From CALCNS01 sp964425745 (lineage in GTDB: Bacteria; Bacillota; JAAYKD01): a DNA stretch of 64,000 bases. Positions 17,226-25,748 of the stretch are shown piece by piece. The translations under genes and the position numbers were made by a program. Position 1 is the stretch's first letter; every line of letters starts with the position of its first letter. Below the pieces are notes generated by a model. The model did no database searches, was not told the DNA's origin, and was given only the letters and a program-made list of their open reading frames with translations. The DNA is taken from the NCBI GenBank assembly GCA_964425745.1, contig CAYRNW010000004.1, forward strand, positions 1-64,000, read 5' to 3'.

Positions 17226-18377
17226 TTAGTAGCCTTCTTCTATGACTAGTTTGCCCATGCTTTCTAATTTCTCTTTGATCAATCCAATGGCAGTGCGACG
17301 CGGCTTGACACCCACTTGTTTGAACAACGGCGACGCGTGCGCATCGTTAATGGCATTACCCACCATGAAGGTGATGACGTCGGCGTCCATGAGCAAGCGA
17401 CAAAAGCGTTCCACGGAGGTTTGCTCTCCCCATTGGTCCGCAGGTTCATCCAACAAATTCACCGCTTGGTTCAAAAGCAGCGCTCCCTCACTGACCATAT
17501 CGATTCCCTCCATGCGGTATTCCGGTGGAGAGGCAAAGCCCAAGTTACTGTCGACCAGTTCCACTCGCCGGTTCAACTCCCGGGCAACAATATCGGCAGT
17601 GGTGGAGCCACAAATCATCTTTTTCCCCTCTTTGGCCATGAAGGTTGCAACAAAACTGCGGTCTTCACTGCGCATTTCCGGGGGACCGGTGAGAATATTC
17701 AACATTTTGGCAGGTCGATTCTTGATCAGAAGAAAAGTGGTGTCATCCACATAAATTCCGTCGGTTAAGGCTTTGGTTTTTTCACTCAACGTTGTAAGAA
17801 GTGAGCTTTCGCCGGGATCTCCTTCCGCCAGATACTGCCACAAGTTTGCGATTCCTTCACTGCCAATGCCCATGACATACTGTTTGCCCATGCCGGCCTG
17901 ACTGGCGCCATCGCTCAACAAGAGCAAGCGGTCTCCGTTACGCAGTCGCCCGTAGTATTCGCCCACCATTTCGTGCCCGGCTGAAAAAAACTCTGGCTTT
18001 AGGACCTGACAAATTCGCTCTCGTTCCATAATGGCATGAGGTGATTCATAGGTAAACAGCGAGAATTTTCCGTCATTCATGAGCTGCACGGCAGAGAAAG
18101 CCGAAAAAGGAGCCACTTTTTTGCGTGCGATATGCATAGAAGCCGCCACCGTTTGGCAGGCGGTGCGAAACGACATTTCGGTTTTAGCAAGCTCAATCAA
18201 GCGATTCGCACAGGTAATGGCCGCAATGTTGGCATAAATACCGGAACCAATGCCGTCACAAACCACAAAAACCGTATAAAAAGGGGTGCGCAAAAATAAA
18301 GTGGTATCGCCGCAGACGCTTTGCCGATGCTTGGTCTGTTGATTCAACCAACTCTGATAATAAATCACTTGCCTCAC
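17226..18377 (-). CDS. SpoIIE-type PP2C phosphatase, copy 1
   Basis: 383 aa Mn-dependent serine/threonine phosphatase of the SpoIIE/PPM fold. Metal-binding aspartates are seen at Asp24 (CGDTT), Asp41 (CDGIGSG), Asp156 (SDGASQAG) and Asp211-212 (DDTTFLL). The last about 160 residues form a separate domain I do not recognise (contains KMICGSTTADIVARELN). It differs from the copy at 20726-21877 by a single residue (Ser373 here, Ile there). It lies 10 bp after a wrecked hydS copy, so the reading frame is intact but its presumed sensor partner is gone. The GTG at 18377 is used; a GTG three codons on is possible. Such phosphatases are known beside group C [FeFe]-hydrogenases. Confidence 0.85.
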   Translation of the reverse strand: MRQVIYYQSWLNQQTKHRQSVCGDTTLFLRTPFYTVFVVCDGIGSGIYANIAAITCANRLIELAKTEMSFRTACQTVAASMHIARKKVAPFSAFSAVQLMNDGKFSLFTYESPHAIMERERICQVLKPEFFSAGHEMVGEYYGRLRNGDRLLLLSDGASQAGMGKQYVMGIGSEGIANLWQYLAEGDPGESSLLTTLSEKTKALTDGIYVDDTTFLLIKNRPAKMLNILTGPPEMRSEDRSFVATFMAKEGKKMICGSTTADIVARELNRRVELVDSNLGFASPPEYRMEGIDMVSEGALLLNQAVNLLDEPADQWGEQTSVERFCRLLMDADVITFMVGNAINDAHASPLFKQVGVKPRRTAIGLIKEKLESMGKLVIEEGY

Positions 18378-18387
18378 CCCGCTTTGG

Positions 18388-19170
18388 CTATTTTTTCTCT
18401 TCGTCGAATAAATCGGTGATCTGCCGAACCAGATCTTCGCTTTGGGCTGTGTTTTTACCTAAGAAATGAGCCAACTGTTGCGAGAAACTGATTTGGTGAT
18501 CCAGTAGTTCTTTCACATGTTCTAAGGTTTGGCGTTTGATCAAATCGATTTGACTGTCGTCAAACTTGACTTGACTGATATTGGAGTAGATTCCAACATA
18601 TTGGTTCTCACCGCGCAATGCATAGAGAATCTCATGGTATTTCACGCCATATTTGCTGCGTATGGCTTCGAACTGTTCTTGTTCCCCACGAGCTAATTTT
18701 TCAAATCCGTCGCCATTGAGCAAATAGGTAATGCGTCGTCCCAAAATTCCGTTATTGCAGAAAAACATTTTCTGAAAGGATGGATTCATATGGATCAGGC
18801 TATCTTCGACTTCGTCAAAGATCACGACTTCTTCTTTATTGAAGATGGTCATGGTGGAAATCACCGGCAGCATTTGGGAGATCAGCTCAGGATTATACTT
18901 CTCGATGTAATTGACGACAGCCGAGCAGGCGGTGGTGATGTTGCCATGGCCCAGAAGTTTCATGGTCTCTTCCGAGACCACTTGAGCACCCTCCGCCGTC
19001 TCAGCCACATAAGAGCTTCTAATAAGCGCAGTGCAGATAGTAAGCGCCTGGCACTCTAACTACTAAAAAGAGCAGCAAAAGAAGGCGCAACTGGCGAATT
19101 TGGTATATGTCATTGAGGATCATTCGCACCTCGTTGATATTGAATTTCCGCTCTTTATGCTGTAAATGAT
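18388..19170 (-). pseudogene. Decayed hydS copy (sensory hydrogenase remnant)
   Basis: It aligns with the intact hydS (21888-23621) in four blocks. Relative to that gene it has lost most of the ferredoxin region and its junction, the bulk of the H-cluster domain, and the segment with the extra FeS domain and PAS start. The remaining open stretch, 18388-19008, joins AETAEGAQ...QMLPVIS directly to FNKEEVVIFDEVE and then to LIHMNPSFQKMFF through to the same C-terminus. A frame break separates it from the N-terminal remnant (HKERKFNINEVRMI at about 19090-19165). The H-cluster Cys motif ACP is changed to ACS. Ligands of loops L2 and L3 are absent, so it cannot be a hydrogenase. A 206-aa PAS-like product could still be made. 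Confidence 0.88.
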
Positions 19171-19427
19171 ACTCCTCTAATTTTAAAGTTACTCGTGTTT
19201 GATTCCATCCTTCTAAGGTTGTCAATGTGCCTAATTATAAGAAAAAAATAAATTACTATTTCATTTTATTTTTTTCGAATTGAAGGAGAATTATATACGC
19301 GCACAGAACTTGTTGATGAAAATATAAAATAGCGGAGTGTTACCATTGAATCTATTACTCGCAAATTCACAAAGCTCGTTTCGCTAAGTGCTTTACAATT
19401 CTCTACTAAAGTAAGGAGGAACATATC

Positions 19428-20684
19428 GTGATAAAGAAACTAATAGTATTATTCACAATGCTAACATTGTTATCCTCTTGTAGTCCAGTCCAACCCGTTG
19501 AAACCTGGCTTGAACGGGAAACAAATGCAGTAATAGAATCTGGGACTCCGTTATTAGAATATGAAATGCTTGAATATGAGCTTCCTTTCCTCAAGGGGTA
19601 TAATGAAGAACTGAAACGAATTTCATCACTAGACGACAAAATCCAAAGTTTGAATCGCGTCATTGATTATTTCTTTCAAATCGATGAGGAAAGACTTCTT
19701 TTTGTATATGAGAACAACACCTATATTCTTGCTGTCTTGTACTGTTGGGAAACAGGGGATTGGCAGTCTTTAACCTTCTCACAACCGATTCTCACTGGAG
19801 GATCTTATCAAATCACTCGAATCAACCAGTCAACATTTGGATTCAGTGTGGGAAATCCGGACAAACAGAATGAATTGTATATCTTAGAAATTGATGATAC
19901 TTTATATGAAAGTGGTCCATACAGATTACCGCGAAACGAAGTTTTGGAATTGCAGGAATTCAGTTTAACTCCCGATATGTCTTTAGCTTGTTTAATTGGA
20001 TCAGATGGTTCGTCAATCGATTTGTATGATTGGATCTCAGGTCTTTCGAATGAGTTTGCTTCCCTCAAACTAACTGAATTAGAACTTTCTACCGAAGCAA
20101 AAATCAAACAAGTACATTTCCTCAGCAGCGAAATGCTACTTTTTCAATGGCAGGATTTCCATAACTCAGAATCCATGGGTTATGGGATTTATAACTTAAA
20201 AAAAGAGGAAGCAGAAATTTCGGTTATAAAACCCGACAATACTTTCTATCAATATGGCCTTGGATGTGCGCTTCAATGGAATTTAGATCGATCTATGCTC
20301 ATTACGACCGCCCAAGCCTACGAGTTTAAATCTGCTTTCTCTACTGGGGTGTTAGACTTTTCTGATCTTGGAAGCCTGCTACCATTGCATGGAAATGTTA
20401 GTCTTTTCCCAATGGTTTCGAATTTAAGTGACGAGCAGAAGCAAGACATCCCCAATAATTTCAATTTACTTTGGTTTAACTTTGAACAAGCCGAGGACCC
20501 AGTCTACTTGTTAAGTCTTCCTCGGAAGACCATTTCTTATTCAGTGACCAAAACACTTCCCCAAGATCGAAGTCCTTTCATTGGCGCGGCAGATTTTGTT
20601 AATAAACGTATTTTTACACTAGGGGCTAGAGAATTATTTGATGATAAAATGATTCTCTATGTGATTCAACTGAGCAATAAGTAA
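19428..20684 (+). CDS. Lipoprotein with predicted beta-propeller-like body
   Basis: 418 aa, family not recognised. The N-terminus is a lipoprotein signal: two Lys, a hydrophobic run and the lipobox LLSSC with Cys at about residue 18. The mature part is acidic and strand-rich, with recurring short blocks of the kind FGFSVGN...NELYILEID, MLLFQWQDF and ILAVLYCWETGDW, reminiscent of a beta-propeller. Start GTG at 19428 after AAGGAGG. It lies on the opposite strand between the two hydS/phosphatase copies, is AT-richer than they are, and ends 8 bp before the second copy's terminator stem. It would be surface-anchored. No link to hydrogen metabolism can be shown. Confidence 0.65.
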   Translation: MIKKLIVLFTMLTLLSSCSPVQPVETWLERETNAVIESGTPLLEYEMLEYELPFLKGYNEELKRISSLDDKIQSLNRVIDYFFQIDEERLLFVYENNTYILAVLYCWETGDWQSLTFSQPILTGGSYQITRINQSTFGFSVGNPDKQNELYILEIDDTLYESGPYRLPRNEVLELQEFSLTPDMSLACLIGSDGSSIDLYDWISGLSNEFASLKLTELELSTEAKIKQVHFLSSEMLLFQWQDFHNSESMGYGIYNLKKEEAEISVIKPDNTFYQYGLGCALQWNLDRSMLITTAQAYEFKSAFSTGVLDFSDLGSLLPLHGNVSLFPMVSNLSDEQKQDIPNNFNLLWFNFEQAEDPVYLLSLPRKTISYSVTKTLPQDRSPFIGAADFVNKRIFTLGARELFDDKMILYVIQLSNK

Positions 20685-20692
20685 AAATACAC

Positions 20693-20720
20693 ATACCTCT
20701 TCCTTCTCGGAAGAGGTATT
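20693..20720 (-). terminator. Terminator after SpoIIE-type phosphatase, copy 2
   Basis: Stem ATACCTCTTCC/GGAAGAGGTAT, identical to copy 1, but the flanking T tract is interrupted (minus strand TGTGTATTTTT) because the repeated segment ends here at about 20693. Confidence 0.65.
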
Positions 20721-20725
20721 GGTAT

Positions 20726-21877
20726 TTAGTAGCCTTCTTCTATGACCAGTTTGCCCATGATTTCTAATTTCTCTTTGATCAATCCAATAGCAGTGCGACG
20801 CGGCTTGACACCAACTTGTTTGAACAACGGCGACGCGTGCGCATCGTTAATGGCATTACCCACCATGAAGGTGATGACGTCGGCGTCCATGAGCAAGCGA
20901 CAAAAGCGTTCCACGGAGGTTTGCTCTCCCCATTGGTCCGCAGGTTCATCCAACAAATTCACCGCTTGGTTCAAAAGCAGCGCTCCCTCACTGACCATAT
21001 CGATTCCCTCCATGCGGTATTCCGGTGGAGAGGCAAAGCCCAAGTTACTGTCGACCAGTTCCACTCGCCGGTTCAACTCCCGGGCAACAATATCGGCAGT
21101 GGTGGAGCCACAAATCATCTTTTTCCCCTCTTTGGCCATGAAGGTTGCAACAAAACTGCGGTCTTCACTGCGCATTTCCGGGGGACCGGTGAGAATATTC
21201 AACATTTTGGCAGGTCGATTCTTGATCAGAAGAAAAGTGGTGTCATCCACATAAATTCCGTCGGTTAAGGCTTTGGTTTTTTCACTCAACGTTGTAAGAA
21301 GTGAGCTTTCGCCGGGATCTCCTTCCGCCAGATACTGCCACAAGTTTGCGATTCCTTCACTGCCAATGCCCATGACATACTGTTTGCCCATGCCGGCCTG
21401 ACTGGCGCCATCGCTCAACAAGAGCAAGCGGTCTCCGTTACGCAGTCGCCCGTAGTATTCGCCCACCATTTCGTGCCCGGCTGAAAAAAACTCTGGCTTT
21501 AGGACCTGACAAATTCGCTCTCGTTCCATAATGGCATGAGGTGATTCATAGGTAAACAGCGAGAATTTTCCGTCATTCATGAGCTGCACGGCAGAGAAAG
21601 CCGAAAAAGGAGCCACTTTTTTGCGTGCGATATGCATAGAAGCCGCCACCGTTTGGCAGGCGGTGCGAAACGACATTTCGGTTTTAGCAAGCTCAATCAA
21701 GCGATTCGCACAGGTAATGGCCGCAATGTTGGCATAAATACCGGAACCAATGCCGTCACAAACCACAAAAACCGTATAAAAAGGGGTGCGCAAAAATAAA
21801 GTGGTATCGCCGCAGACGCTTTGCCGATGCTTGGTCTGTTGATTCAACCAACTCTGATAATAAATCACTTGCCTCAC
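20726..21877 (-). CDS. SpoIIE-type PP2C phosphatase, copy 2
   Basis: 383 aa phosphatase with the same metal-site aspartates (Asp24, Asp41, Asp156, Asp211-212) and the same unrecognised C-terminal domain as copy 1. It directly follows the intact hydS (10-bp gap) and shares its direction, so this is the functional pair. By family knowledge, group C sensory hydrogenases lie with PP2C phosphatases and are proposed to couple H2 or redox state to protein phosphorylation. The target here is unknown: no anti-sigma kinase or STAS partner is in the window. Start GTG at 21877 or the GTG three codons downstream. Confidence 0.87.
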   Translation of the reverse strand: MRQVIYYQSWLNQQTKHRQSVCGDTTLFLRTPFYTVFVVCDGIGSGIYANIAAITCANRLIELAKTEMSFRTACQTVAASMHIARKKVAPFSAFSAVQLMNDGKFSLFTYESPHAIMERERICQVLKPEFFSAGHEMVGEYYGRLRNGDRLLLLSDGASQAGMGKQYVMGIGSEGIANLWQYLAEGDPGESSLLTTLSEKTKALTDGIYVDDTTFLLIKNRPAKMLNILTGPPEMRSEDRSFVATFMAKEGKKMICGSTTADIVARELNRRVELVDSNLGFASPPEYRMEGIDMVSEGALLLNQAVNLLDEPADQWGEQTSVERFCRLLMDADVITFMVGNAINDAHASPLFKQVGVKPRRTAIGLIKEKLEIMGKLVIEEGY

Positions 21878-21887
21878 CCCGCTTTGG

Positions 21888-23621
21888 CTATTTTTTCTCT
21901 TCGTCGAATAAATCGGTGATCTGCCGAACCAGATCTTCGCTTTGGGCTGTGTTTTTACCTAAGAAATGAGCCAACTGTTGCGAGAAACTGATTTGGTGAT
22001 CCAGTAGTTCTTTCACATGTTCTAAGGTTTGGCGTTTGATCAAATCGATTTGACTGTCGTCAAACTTGACTTGACTGATATTGGAGTAGATTCCAACATA
22101 TTGGTTCTCACCGCGCAATGCATAGAGAATCTCATGGTATTTCACGCCATATTTGCTGCGTATGGCTTCGAACTGTTCTTGTTCGCCACGGGCTAGTTTT
22201 TCAAATCCGTCGCCATTGAGCAAATAGGTAATTCGTCTTCCCAATATTCCGTTATTGCAGAAAAACATTTTCTGAAAGGACGGATTCATATGGATCAAAC
22301 GCAAGTCTCCGTCGAGGATAATGATGCCATCGGGACTGGTTTCCATGATTTTATCGGTACGCTGTTGTGCTAAACGCCGCATATAGGGTAAACACATTTC
22401 TGGGTCTGCTAACCCACGAACCACAGCAATGGCTTTTTCGCGGCAGGTATCGTAGCCGCAAGCACCGCAATTGAGTTGTTGCTGCAAATCACCTTTACCG
22501 GTGCGTTCCAGCGCCATTTGGATTAAGTTCTCTTCTACTTCGTCAAAAATCACGGCTTCTTCTTTATTGAACTCGGTTGTCGTGGAAACGGTCGGCCTCG
22601 GAATCGCAGTTTTGATCTGCTTCTGCCGATTAACATATTCCAATAGCGACTGCTTTTTCATGAACAAATTTTTCTCACCCGGGAAAGCAGGGCCGTTGAT
22701 GCAACCTCCGGCACAGAAAAGCGGTTCAATCAGCTTGTATTGCTGATGCATGCTGGAATCAAAGAGGGAAATTAATTCATCGGGTCCGCTGATATGCAGA
22801 ATCTCGCTGCTGGAGATATCGGTTTCAAGCTCACAGGTTTTAAGTAAGCCGCTTTGTAACGGATACAAGCGTGCCGTGTTGAAGTCGCCAGCGTTATCGA
22901 AATTGCTTTCGGGGCAAGCTGCGACATCGACCGCTTCTGCTTCCAACCACTGAATCAATTCAACAAAGGTCAAAGCTTCATCAATGGCTCCCCGCAATTC
23001 CGGGCGCATGGCTTCTTGCTTCTTTGCGGCACACGGGCCAACGAACACCACTTTGCTCTCCGGACCTAAGCGCTCTTTGATCATGCGACCATGAGCGATC
23101 ATCGGCGAGACTACCGGCAACATTTGCGGAATCAACTCTGGCTTATACTTCTCAATATAATTAACCACAGCCGGGCAGGCAGTGGTGATGTTGCCATGGT
23201 CCAGAAGTTTCATGGTCTCTTCCGAGACGACTTGAGCCCCTTCTGCGGTCTCCGCTACATAGGAGAACCCTAATAAGCGCAATGCGGAGGGCAAGCGTCT
23301 GGCACTCCAACCACTAAAAAGGGCAGCAAAAGAAGGTGCAACAGTCACGGCTACGGTTGGATGATCCTGCAACAGCTGTTTCACTTTTGCTAAACTGGGA
23401 GCAATGACTTTGGCATGCTGGGGACACTCCCGCACGCAACTGCCACAGTGAATGCAGAGCTCATCGGTCACTCGAGCTTGTCCATTACTGATTCGAATTG
23501 CCTTTACCGGGCAAACCCGAATACAACGATGACAATCTTGACAATGGGCGAATTCGGTGTAGATGACATTGGGAATCATCCGCACCTCGTTGATATTGAA
23601 TTTTCGCTCTTTCTGCTCCAT
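21888..23621 (-). CDS. hydS: Sensory [FeFe]-hydrogenase, group C, with PAS domain
   Basis: 577 aa. In order: two [4Fe-4S] ferredoxin motifs (CQDCHRCIRVCP and CIHCGSCVRECP, about residues 27-67); an H-cluster domain (about 80-330) with L1 TTACPAV, L2 GPCAAKK and L3 CAGGCINGP; an extra FeS module (CGACGYDTC...MCLPYM, about 395-430); a PAS domain (about 445-540); and a helical tail. In L1 the proton-relay Cys of catalytic enzymes (TSCCP) is Ala, and L3 lacks GGGQP. These changes are typical of the group C sensor type rather than turnover enzymes. ATG at 23621 follows AAGGGGA. It has its own promoter and is followed by the phosphatase gene. Likely role: cytoplasmic H2/redox sensor. Confidence 0.9.
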   Translation of the reverse strand: MEQKERKFNINEVRMIPNVIYTEFAHCQDCHRCIRVCPVKAIRISNGQARVTDELCIHCGSCVRECPQHAKVIAPSLAKVKQLLQDHPTVAVTVAPSFAALFSGWSARRLPSALRLLGFSYVAETAEGAQVVSEETMKLLDHGNITTACPAVVNYIEKYKPELIPQMLPVVSPMIAHGRMIKERLGPESKVVFVGPCAAKKQEAMRPELRGAIDEALTFVELIQWLEAEAVDVAACPESNFDNAGDFNTARLYPLQSGLLKTCELETDISSSEILHISGPDELISLFDSSMHQQYKLIEPLFCAGGCINGPAFPGEKNLFMKKQSLLEYVNRQKQIKTAIPRPTVSTTTEFNKEEAVIFDEVEENLIQMALERTGKGDLQQQLNCGACGYDTCREKAIAVVRGLADPEMCLPYMRRLAQQRTDKIMETSPDGIIILDGDLRLIHMNPSFQKMFFCNNGILGRRITYLLNGDGFEKLARGEQEQFEAIRSKYGVKYHEILYALRGENQYVGIYSNISQVKFDDSQIDLIKRQTLEHVKELLDHQISFSQQLAHFLGKNTAQSEDLVRQITDLFDEEKK

Positions 23622-23669
23622 GGTATCCCCTTCTCTTATTGTCTATTTCATCTGAAATGCTCTCAATCG

Positions 23670-23704
23670 ATTATAACCGAAAAGCGCCTATCTTTCAAGG
23701 CGCT
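23670..23704 (-). promoter_or_regulatory. hydS promoter with -35 inside a hairpin
   Basis: On the minus strand TTGAAA (23693-23698), a 17-bp spacer and TATAAT (23670-23675). A 7-bp inverted repeat AGCGCCT/AGGCGCT (23683-23689, 23698-23704) brackets the -35, with TTTT following on the minus strand. It may act as a weak terminator for hydA or as an operator. No TCGATAT-N4-ATATCGA site is present. Confidence 0.75.
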
Positions 23705-23727
23705 ATCGGAAGGGTGAGGAGACCTAT

Positions 23728-23750
23728 AACGCATTTGAAGTAAATGCGTT
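23728..23750 (-). repeat. Hairpin just after hydA
   Basis: A perfect 9-bp inverted repeat AACGCATTT/AAATGCGTT with a 5-nt loop starts 11 nt past the hydA stop. It has no U tract, so it is more likely a 3'-end stabiliser or part of a compound terminator with the hairpin at 23683-23704. Confidence 0.5.
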
Positions 23751-23760
23751 TACCCCAAGG

Positions 23761-25740
23761 TTATTGAATTCGTTTTAGTTCGGCTACGGCTCGTTCAAAG
23801 GTGCAGTGTTCCAAAACATTGCCGTTGATGATCACCACCGGGCCTTTTTGACAACGTTCATTGCAGAAAGAAGCCGAAACTTCGGTCACATCGTCTAACC
23901 CTTGGCTATGAATATAGTCGTTAAGTTGGGTATATAAGGTTTGAGCTCCCCGTAAGAAACAGCTTGTGCCCAAGCAAATCTTCATACTGATTTTGGTTTC
24001 TGCCGAGGGTTTACGGATCATGATGTCTTCTAAAGAAATACGTTTGCGATTCTGATACAGCGTATGTAACAGATGATGTGCTTTCTCTGCCGTTAAATCA
24101 TCACGCATGAGTTCTTGCAAATACGGATTCTCTTGGGCACTGTGGAACTGCAGCATCTTATCTTGATCTTGCAAGCCCTTGGCTCGTTTGCTGACATGCT
24201 GGTGGTCTGAAGAGGTGGGTTGTCCGCCGCCATTGATACAGCCACCGCAACAGGCCATCACTTCTACTAAATCAAAATGTTCTTCACCCCTGCGAATTTT
24301 ATCAATCAACTTTCGGGCATTGGCTAAGCCACTGACGACCGCTAAGCGCAAGGTCACTTCTCCGATTTTGATTTCTGCAATACGGGTCGATTCTCCGCCT
24401 CGCAGTTCTTTGACATCGATCATCTTGCCATGATTCAGCTTAGAAGCCGCATAACGTAATACCGCTTCGCTGACCCCACCGGAATTACCAAAGATGACGC
24501 CGGCGCCGGTTTTAAACCCAAAGGGTAAATCAAAAGAACCCGGTTCCAGTTTCTCAAAATCGATTCCCTGTTCTTTGACCATCAGCGAAAGCTCTTTGGT
24601 GGTCAGCACAAAATCGACATCGGGATTATTCCCCTCTTTAAATTCAGGTCGTTTGGCTTCGAATTTTTTGGCGGTGCAGGGCATGATCGAGACCACGACT
24701 AAATCTTCACGACTAATATTTAGCATTTTGGTCAGTTGATCTTTACAAACTGAACCAAACATTTGTTGCGGAGATTTACAGGTTGACAAATTCGGCAACA
24801 TGTCCGGATAATACTGTTCAGCAAATTTAACCCAGGCAGGGCAACAAGAGGTGAATTGGGGTAAGTTCTGCTGTTTGCCGTAGCGTTCCAGGAACTCATC
24901 GCCTTCTTGCAAGACAGTCAAATCAGCAGCAAAAGAGGTATCGTAGACCTGATCAAAGCCCATCATGCGCAGGGCAGTGATGATTTGGCCGGTTGTAGCT
25001 GTGCCGGGCTTATAGCCAAAATATTCGCCTACAGCAACACGCACAGCCGGAGCGATTTGCACGACCACGGTTTTCTTGGAATCATGCAAGGCATTCCAAA
25101 CCTCATTGATTTGGAATTTCGGTGTCAAGGCCCCCACTGGGCAGACTTTGACGCATTGTCCACAATTCACGCATTCTACGGTGCCAAAGGGCTTGTCAAA
25201 GCAGGCTACTACCGTGGACGCCGAACCGCGCCTTGCAAAATCGAGCACGCCCACCGATTGAATCTCACTACAGACCCGCACGCAGTCGCCACAGAGCACA
25301 CACTTGCTGGGATCACGGACAATGGCATCGGAAGAATCATCGAATGGGGCAAAATCAGCCAGCTGTTTGAATCGAACTTTGCTAACCCCTAATTGCTGGG
25401 CAATCTCCTGTAAACGGCATTCCCCACTCTTGGGGCAGGTGGTGCAGTTCTGATCATGGTGCGCCAACATCAACTCTACGATCATTTTACGTAAATTGCG
25501 AATTTCTCGGGTGTTGGTCTTAACAACCATGCCGTCGGCAGCAGCGGTAGAACAAGATGGCTGTAAGCCGCGGCCTTCGATCTCTACCATGCACATGCGG
25601 CATGCCCCGTAAACACTGATATCGGAATGATAACAAAAGGTCGGCAATTCAATGTTGGCTTTGCGGATGACTTCCAGTAAATTCTTCTCTCCTTCAATGG
25701 GCACTTGAATGCCATCGATGGTTGCATACATCTTTTTCAT
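23761..25740 (-). CDS. hydA: [FeFe]-hydrogenase catalytic subunit HydA of the NAD-linked complex
   Basis: 659 aa. In order: a [2Fe-2S] plant-type domain (CYHSDISVYGACRMC...C), the His-ligated [4Fe-4S] segment (HHDQNCTTCPKSGEC), two [4Fe-4S] ferredoxin motifs (CVLCGDCVRVC, CVNCGQCVKVCP), then the H-cluster domain with L1 TSCCPAW, L2 MPCTAKK and L3 MACCGGCINGGGQP, all canonical, so catalytic. A thioredoxin-like [2Fe-2S] tail (CLGTSCFLRGA...CNERCQKGP, about residues 580-655) matches the Thermotoga/Acetobacterium type HydA of trimeric electron-bifurcating enzymes. It would form or use H2 with ferredoxin and NAD(H) in the cytoplasm. ATG at 25740, 8 bp after hydB. Confidence 0.95.
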   Translation of the reverse strand: MKKMYATIDGIQVPIEGEKNLLEVIRKANIELPTFCYHSDISVYGACRMCMVEIEGRGLQPSCSTAAADGMVVKTNTREIRNLRKMIVELMLAHHDQNCTTCPKSGECRLQEIAQQLGVSKVRFKQLADFAPFDDSSDAIVRDPSKCVLCGDCVRVCSEIQSVGVLDFARRGSASTVVACFDKPFGTVECVNCGQCVKVCPVGALTPKFQINEVWNALHDSKKTVVVQIAPAVRVAVGEYFGYKPGTATTGQIITALRMMGFDQVYDTSFAADLTVLQEGDEFLERYGKQQNLPQFTSCCPAWVKFAEQYYPDMLPNLSTCKSPQQMFGSVCKDQLTKMLNISREDLVVVSIMPCTAKKFEAKRPEFKEGNNPDVDFVLTTKELSLMVKEQGIDFEKLEPGSFDLPFGFKTGAGVIFGNSGGVSEAVLRYAASKLNHGKMIDVKELRGGESTRIAEIKIGEVTLRLAVVSGLANARKLIDKIRRGEEHFDLVEVMACCGGCINGGGQPTSSDHQHVSKRAKGLQDQDKMLQFHSAQENPYLQELMRDDLTAEKAHHLLHTLYQNRKRISLEDIMIRKPSAETKISMKICLGTSCFLRGAQTLYTQLNDYIHSQGLDDVTEVSASFCNERCQKGPVVIINGNVLEHCTFERAVAELKRIQ

Positions 25741-25748
25741 CGTTTACC

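Noticed and set aside
17316..17768. Long plus-strand open frames inside both phosphatase copies
   Set aside because: They are antisense shadows, present in both copies only because the DNA is duplicated; no ribosome site or known domain.
19226..19427. A gene or RNA in the AT-rich gap before the lipoprotein
   Set aside because: Apart from low-complexity AT runs and a purine-rich GAAGGAG not followed by a coding frame, I see no supported feature, and no clear promoter.
23660..23680. Another TCGATAT-type operator at hydS (AATCGATTATAA)
   Set aside because: Only a short ATCGAT core is present, without the 7-4-7 arrangement.
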